From: Telluribacter roseus
Lineage (GTDB): Bacteria; Bacteroidota; Bacteroidia; Cytophagales; Spirosomataceae
Length of the DNA: 64,000 bases
Reading direction: 5' to 3'
Assembly: GCF_017355915.2 (NCBI RefSeq)
Contig: NZ_JAFEUV020000019.1
Coordinates: 28,633-92,632 of the forward strand
Part shown: positions 60,245 through 64,000 of the stretch, piece after piece
Layout of the letters: every line of letters starts with the position of its first letter
Position numbering within the stretch: the first letter of the stretch is position 1
Notes under the pieces: generated by a model
The model's database searches: none
The model's input: only the letters and a program-made list of their open reading frames with translations
What the model was told of the DNA's origin: nothing
Program-made: the position numbers and the translations under genes

Positions 60245-60468
60245 CTATTACGACGGCGACGGTGCAGGCTCAGTACGAGCAGGATGGTCCCCATGAAATC
60301 GACACCAAGTCCGGCCAGAATGGTTGGGTTGCCCAGAGGGAGTGTGCGTAGGTTCAGGAAAGCTCCCGTAATGACCATCACCAGGCCGATGAGCAGGATA
60401 AGTAACGCGTTTGTAATGCTAAGTTTCACCCGCTTTCTAAGTTCGTTACAGAATAAAGACAGCCGCAT
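60241..60468 (-). CDS. Small two-helix membrane protein (uncertain start)
   Basis: A 75-residue protein with two hydrophobic segments ([20 protein letters not shown] and [19 protein letters not shown]) and a basic C-terminal RRRR. The ATG at 60468 lies within the hairpin upstream of apbE, only 10 nt from the apbE ATG; a GTG at 60429 (VKLSITN) would be a more natural start. I keep the longer frame but prefer the shorter. Function unknown. It converges with aroC, overlapping its stop by 4 nt. Confidence 0.5.
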   Translation of the reverse strand: MRLSLFCNELRKRVKLSITNALLILLIGLVMVITGAFLNLRTLPLGNPTILAGLGVDFMGTILLVLSLHRRRRNS

Positions 60469-60498
60469 ACTCGGATTTATGCGGGCTGTCTTTTTTTT
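60458..60498 (+). terminator. Terminator-like hairpin overlapping the apbE start codon
   Basis: AGACAGCCGCATA pairs with TATGCGGGCTGTCT (one bulged G) around an 8-nt loop, followed by a run of eight T. The apbE ATG (60479) is at the loop/3'-arm boundary, and the T-run encodes the first residues of its signal peptide. It could end aroC transcription or attenuate apbE. Confidence 0.7.
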
Positions 60499-61492
60499 AA
60501 ATATAAGTATTCTGCTGATTATAATCTACTTACCTGCTCAGGTATTTGCGCAGGGGGGACGGTACGAGTACGCCAGAGGACTCATGGGTTCTCAGTTCCG
60601 GCTGATCCTATACGCGCCTGATAGCGCCACCGCACACCGGGCCGCCAACCGCGCCTTTGCCCGGATTGAGGAGCTGAACGAGATCATGAGCGACTACCGC
60701 GACGGCAGCGAGATCAACCGGCTTTCGGCCGGCTCCGGCTCAGGAGAGTGGGTCACCGTTAGTCCCGAGCTATTTGATATTCTTTCTGTTTCTAAGGATA
60801 TAAGCCAGCGAACAGGGGGTGCATTTGACGTAACGGTAGGCCCCGTGGTACAACTCTGGCGCCGGGCTATGCGAAGGTCTTACTTTCCCGAAAAAGAAGA
60901 CATCCGGCAGGCACGCCGGAGCGTAGGCTATCGCTACATCAAGGTGGATGCACAGGAGCGTAAAGTACTTCTGGAGCGGAAAGCAATGCGGCTGGACGTC
61001 GGGGGAATTGGCAAAGGCTACGCCGCTGATGAAGCCGTACGGGTACTTCGTGAGCTGGGCATCCATTCGGTACTGGTAGATGCGGGAGGCGATCTAACGC
61101 TGGGCGATGCCCCACCGGGCCAGAAGGGCTGGCGCGTGGAGGTGTCATCGGGTACCACTGCCGATTCTGTCCAGACCCTCGAACTGGCGAATGCAGGCGT
61201 AGCTACCTCCGGAGCCAGCTACCGCTACCTCGAACACCAGGGGAAGCGTTACTCCCACATTGTAGATCCCCGCACTGGCGTAGGGCTGCTACATCACGTA
61301 CGCACCACCGTCATTGCGCCCAATGGTACCCTGGCCGATGCGTTGGCTACGGCTCTGAGTGTAGCCGGTACTAGTCGCGGCAAACGGCTCCTGAAACGTT
61401 TCCCCAACGTGCAGGTGTGGCTTCTTGAAACCAAAGGAGACCGTATCAGGAGCTGGAACACGCTACCGGCCACTACATCTCATCTTCGCTGA
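60479..61492 (+). CDS. apbE: FAD:protein FMN transferase ApbE
   Basis: A 337-residue exported enzyme that attaches FMN to Thr residues of membrane flavoproteins (for example NqrB/C, RnfG). Start ATG 60479 gives a signal peptide (FFLNISILLIIIYLPAQVFA, cleaved before QG); the longer frame from 60284 adds non-signal residues antisense to the small gene. Motifs: AFDVTVGPVVQLWR, LDVGGIGKGYAADEAVRVLR, VDAGGDLTLGD and YSHIVDPRTG (Mg/FAD binding). It is in a unit of its own after aroC. No Nqr genes in the window. Confidence 0.94.
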   Translation: MRAVFFLNISILLIIIYLPAQVFAQGGRYEYARGLMGSQFRLILYAPDSATAHRAANRAFARIEELNEIMSDYRDGSEINRLSAGSGSGEWVTVSPELFDILSVSKDISQRTGGAFDVTVGPVVQLWRRAMRRSYFPEKEDIRQARRSVGYRYIKVDAQERKVLLERKAMRLDVGGIGKGYAADEAVRVLRELGIHSVLVDAGGDLTLGDAPPGQKGWRVEVSSGTTADSVQTLELANAGVATSGASYRYLEHQGKRYSHIVDPRTGVGLLHHVRTTVIAPNGTLADALATALSVAGTSRGKRLLKRFPNVQVWLLETKGDRIRSWNTLPATTSHLR

Positions 61493-61707
61493 AAATACTT
61501 TCCTGCTACGTAGTACATGCTGCTGAGTTCACAGGCTATATAAGTACCTGAGGGCTACATGTATTCATGTTTACCGTCATCTTTTTCTAGGTAGTACTTA
61601 CCCGCTCTTACTTCTACTCGATGTATACGTCATAATCGTTGATACTATCAAACATTACATCATAGCACTGGTTTAAGAAAAAAGTAGAAAAAGGGGTATG
61701 ACCACCT

Positions 61708-61729
61708 GACCAGATTACAGCGCCTGGTC
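61708..61729. repeat. Short hairpin GACCAG...CTGGTC before the phosphoribosyltransferase gene
   Basis: A 6-bp perfect stem, 10-nt loop, followed by an A-run, 16 nt before ATG 61745. Possibly a leader element; the rest of the 252-nt gap shows no feature. Confidence 0.3.
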
Positions 61730-61744
61730 AAAAAAATTAATTGC

Positions 61745-62437
61745 ATGGACAGGGTAGAGAATGAAATTGTCTTCAAGAATCGCCAACATGCGGGTGAGGA
61801 GCTGGGTAGGTATCTGGTGCCTATATACAAACATCTGCATCCGCTGGTATTGGGAATACCGCGCGGGGGCGTGGAGGTAGCTTACTACGTGGCCAGGGAG
61901 CTGGAAACGGATCTGTCTTTTGTCATCACCAAGAAGCTACCGTTTCCGGGACACAAGGAGTACGGTATTGGCTCCATCGCCGAAGACTACTCCGTATATA
62001 TATCGCCGAGGGTTGAAGACTCACTTCCCCGAAATACCATAGAGAATGTAATCGAAGAACAAAAGCTGGAGATAGACCGGCGGGTTAGTCAGTACCGTCA
62101 GGGGAGCCCCATTCCTCTAATGGAAGGACGCATCGTACTGTTGGTTGACGATGGTATTGCTACGGGGGTTACGCTTATAGCGGCCATTCGACTATGCCGC
62201 AAACATGGGGCGGCCCGGATCATTCTGGCGGCTCCTGTATCGGGTCATAAGTATGATAAAGCCCTCAACGAAGCTGACGATCTGGAGGTGCTGGTACAGC
62301 CCGAACCGTTTATCTCGGTGGGGCAGGTGTATGAGGTGTTCGGGGATTTTACGGATGAACAAATGACGGACCTGCTGCAACGGGCCGAAAGAGAGAAAAA
62401 GCCAAACAACAACTGGGATAACAGAGGGTACAACTAA
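61745..62437 (+). CDS. Phosphoribosyltransferase-family protein
   Basis: A 230-residue type I PRTase fold. The PRPP loop is IVLLVDDGIATGVTLIAAIR (acidic pair then GIATGVT), and GIPRGGVEVAYYVARELE and VITKKLPFPGHKEYGIGSIA fit the family of predicted phosphoribosyltransferases that also occur fused to erythromycin-esterase-like domains. The base accepted is unknown. It is followed after 12 nt by the erythromycin-esterase-like gene, the usual partner in this family. Confidence 0.88.
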   Translation: MDRVENEIVFKNRQHAGEELGRYLVPIYKHLHPLVLGIPRGGVEVAYYVARELETDLSFVITKKLPFPGHKEYGIGSIAEDYSVYISPRVEDSLPRNTIENVIEEQKLEIDRRVSQYRQGSPIPLMEGRIVLLVDDGIATGVTLIAAIRLCRKHGAARIILAAPVSGHKYDKALNEADDLEVLVQPEPFISVGQVYEVFGDFTDEQMTDLLQRAEREKKPNNNWDNRGYN

Positions 62438-62449
62438 GAGGAGAAGGCT

Positions 62450-63775
62450 ATGGCAACAGAACATATCACAGGAAGGAATGCCGGAACAGACGATAAAGTA
62501 AAAGAAAAGACATATCAGTTGCGCACAGCCAGGGACCTGGACCCACTGCTGGAGCGCATTGGTGATGCCCGCTTTGTGTTGCTGGGCGAAGCTACCCATG
62601 GTACCCACGAGTACTACGTATGGCGGACCGAGATCTCCAGGCGGCTGATCCAGGAGAAAGGCTTCAACTTTATAGCCGTAGAGGGCGACTGGCCCGACTG
62701 CTACCGGATCAACCGCTACGTAAAGGGCTTTGCGGATCAGGACAAAAGGCCGGTAGATATACTCAGGAACTTTGATCGCTGGCCTACCTGGATGTGGGCT
62801 AACTGGGAAGTAGCGGCTCTGATCTCCTGGCTCAAAGACCACAATGCCCAGCTGTACCCCGACCAGCGGGTGGGCTTCTACGGGCTGGACGTGTACAGTC
62901 TGTGGGAGTCGATGGATGCGCTGGTGGAGTATCTGGAAAAGACAGACCCTCATACGGCAGCGCTGGCCCGTAAAGCGGCACAATGTTTTGAACCCTACGC
63001 GGAGGATGGGCAGCTGTATGCGACGGCCCAGATGGGCGGCCTGCCCCAGTCGTGCCGGGAAGATGTGGTAAAGCTGCTGAGGGAAATCAGGAGCCGGGGC
63101 GTCCAGTACGATCATGACCCCGAGGCGGCCCTTAATACCGAACAGAACGCCCACATCGCTGTCAATGCCGAAAGGTACTACCGCAGTATGGTAGGCTTTG
63201 ACGATAAATCCTGGAATATCCGGGATACCCACATGGTAGAGACGCTGAACCGCATCGCCAATTTTTACGGCCCCGACTCCAAGGCTATCGTGTGGGAGCA
63301 CAACACCCACATCGGCGATGCCCGCTATACCGATATGAAACGGGCCGGGATGATCAACGTGGGGCAGCTGGTTCGGGAGCAGAATCACGAAGATGATGTA
63401 GTACTGGTAGGCTTCGGCTCGTATCAGGGTACTGTTATAGCCGGTAGCCGATGGGAGGCCCCTATGGAGGAGATGGAGGTACCGGAGGCCAGAGAGGGGA
63501 GCGTGGAAGAACTACTGCACAATGAATCAGCGGAGGATAAGTTTTTAATCTTTAACCGCTACAACGAGAAGGAACGGTTTAGTAAAGTAATGCCGCACCG
63601 GGCCATTGGGGTAGTGTACAATCCGGAGTACGAGAGCTACGGCAACTACGTACCTACGGTACTCAATGCCCGCTACGACGCTTTCATCTATATTGATACA
63701 ACCGAGGCCCTGCACCCACTGCGCCAACCCGTCGACGAAGAGCTGACGCCCGAGACGTACCCGTTTGGAAAGTAG
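62450..63775 (+). CDS. Erythromycin esterase-like protein
   Basis: A 441-residue EreA/B-superfamily protein: VLLGEATHGTHEYYVWRTEI, ISRRLIQEKGFNFIAVEGDW and EHNTHIGDARYTDMKRAGMI hold the conserved His and Glu that activate a water in the family. Known members hydrolyse macrolide lactones; most Bacteroidota homologues have unknown substrates, so resistance is not implied. It forms a two-gene unit with the PRTase 12 nt upstream and is closed by a hairpin at 63846-63877. Confidence 0.9.
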   Translation: MATEHITGRNAGTDDKVKEKTYQLRTARDLDPLLERIGDARFVLLGEATHGTHEYYVWRTEISRRLIQEKGFNFIAVEGDWPDCYRINRYVKGFADQDKRPVDILRNFDRWPTWMWANWEVAALISWLKDHNAQLYPDQRVGFYGLDVYSLWESMDALVEYLEKTDPHTAALARKAAQCFEPYAEDGQLYATAQMGGLPQSCREDVVKLLREIRSRGVQYDHDPEAALNTEQNAHIAVNAERYYRSMVGFDDKSWNIRDTHMVETLNRIANFYGPDSKAIVWEHNTHIGDARYTDMKRAGMINVGQLVREQNHEDDVVLVGFGSYQGTVIAGSRWEAPMEEMEVPEAREGSVEELLHNESAEDKFLIFNRYNEKERFSKVMPHRAIGVVYNPEYESYGNYVPTVLNARYDAFIYIDTTEALHPLRQPVDEELTPETYPFGK

Positions 63776-63781
63776 GGTTTA

Positions 63782-63830
63782 GCTTGTAGTTGTTAGGTGT
63801 TAGCTATTTAGTATTTGATTTATAGACTGG
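63782..63830. repeat. TAGTTGTTAGGTGTTAGC-type intergenic repeat
   Basis: Contains TTGTAGTTGTTAGGTGTTAG, the reverse complement of the CTAACA-type repeat at 1765-1820. Filler between the esterase gene and the hairpin at 63846. Confidence 0.4.
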
Positions 63831-63845
63831 TGGCGCTTATAAGAG

Positions 63846-63877
63846 AAGAAGGGGGAGCAATTACGCTCCCCCTTCTT
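63846..63877 (+). terminator. Terminator after the esterase gene
   Basis: Perfect 13-bp stem (AAGAAGGGGGAGC / GCTCCCCCTTCTT) with a 6-nt loop, followed by TAT. Confidence 0.85.
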
Positions 63878-63889
63878 TATGCAGTTAGC

Positions 63890-64000
63890 TGTCTTGTCCT
63901 AAAATAGCGATACAAAAAAGTATTGTTATGAAAGCAGAGAAGAAGTATGTCAAGCGGAGTCAGAAGGATTACACTACGAGCTTCAAGCTTGCGGTAGTCC
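63890..64000 (+). mobile_element. Left end of an IS3-type insertion sequence (cut by right edge)
   Basis: A TGTCTTGTCCTAAAATAGCG-like terminal sequence begins near 63890, of the kind found at IS3 family ends in Bacteroidota. It is followed 38 nt later by a transposase OrfA start. The right end lies outside the window, so the element's size and target duplication cannot be seen. Confidence 0.6.
63928..64000 (+). CDS. IS3-family transposase OrfA (first 24 codons; cut by right edge)
   Basis: ATG 63928 begins MKAEKKYVKRSQKDYTTSFK and then LAVV, matching the start of Bacteroidota IS3 OrfA helix-turn-helix proteins (the KKYVKR-x-QKDY-x-SFKL form). OrfA binds the terminal repeats. Only 73 nt are visible, so completeness is unknown. 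Confidence 0.7.
   Translation, partial: MKAEKKYVKRSQKDYTTSFKLAVV

Noticed and set aside
60284..60478. 65-residue extension of apbE
   Set aside because: It runs antisense to the small membrane ORF and precedes the signal peptide; ATG 60479 is the natural start.
62192..63388. Minus-strand frame of 398 codons across the PRTase and esterase genes
   Set aside because: Long antisense frame, but both sense genes are full-length families with catalytic motifs; composition of the antisense product shows no domain.
62450..63775. Macrolide resistance gene
   Set aside because: The family name suggests it, but chromosomal homologues paired with a PRTase have no proven macrolide activity, so I do not call resistance.
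1..64000. CRISPR arrays, tRNA and rRNA genes
   Set aside because: I saw no regularly spaced direct repeats, no tRNA-like cloverleaf with a CCA end in any gene gap, and no rRNA-like stretch. A scan with a covariance model was not possible.

Overview
The window is chromosomal DNA from a member of the Bacteroidota, most likely Cytophagales. The evidence is: start-proximal TAnnTTTG promoter elements (the Bacteroidota sigma-A -7 box) instead of E. coli-type boxes; a gliding-motility gene (gldG) beside dnaN; a GT3-type glycogen synthase; DUF4301; BatD; ExbB-ExbD-ExbD-TonB; and ECF sigma/anti-sigma pairs linked to envelope proteins. Genus cannot be fixed from this stretch. The tetranucleotide GTAC is strikingly frequent in coding and non-coding DNA (16 copies hand-counted in 6541-7540, about 4 expected).

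Layout. 1-5.4 kb: housekeeping genes recJ (cut by the left edge), ruvX, def, a nitrilase-family amidase and gatC, then a DUF433/DUF5615 toxin-antitoxin-like pair and an SPFH membrane protein coupled to a 54-residue ribbon-helix-helix protein. 5.6-8.9 kb: LpxH-like phosphoesterase, glycosyltransferase and a secreted isoaspartyl peptidase. 9-15.5 kb (minus strand): envelope genes (two small lipoproteins, a barrel protein, an LVIVD-repeat lipoprotein, a serpin lipoprotein) ending at an ECF sigma factor whose anti-sigma partner appears to be fused to an outer-membrane beta-barrel. 16-22 kb: AsmA-like protein, then a PAP2/haloperoxidase-like lipoprotein with two outer-membrane transporter-like barrels. 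22-33 kb: patatin, dnaN, gldG, a PhyH dioxygenase, rnr, a DEDDy exonuclease, lipB, yraN and free-Met-sulfoxide reductase.

33-50 kb: glycosylasparaginase, purU, a second ECF sigma/anti-sigma operon ending in a repeat-bearing DUF4097-like protein, ispH (with a decayed partial copy about 1.1 kb downstream), an alpha/beta hydrolase, DUF4142, DinB, a GHL10 glycosidase, glycogen synthase, DUF4301, a UvrD/PcrA helicase and an S24 repressor. 50.4-51.3 kb is a gene-free AT-rich stretch leading into the exbB-exbD-exbD-tonB-(small membrane protein)-pstS-like-TPR cluster. The end of the window holds batD-aroC, apbE, a phosphoribosyltransferase/erythromycin-esterase pair, and the left end of an IS3-type element cut by the right edge.

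The strongest leads are the two sigma/anti-sigma operons. One encodes a single polypeptide predicted to cross both membranes. Both use a 29-nt overlap in the same relative reading frame to reach the envelope gene. Other leads are the ExbBDD-TonB-PstS-TPR cluster, the SPFH/ribbon-helix-helix micro-operon, the ispH remnant, and a terminator-like hairpin that contains the apbE start codon.
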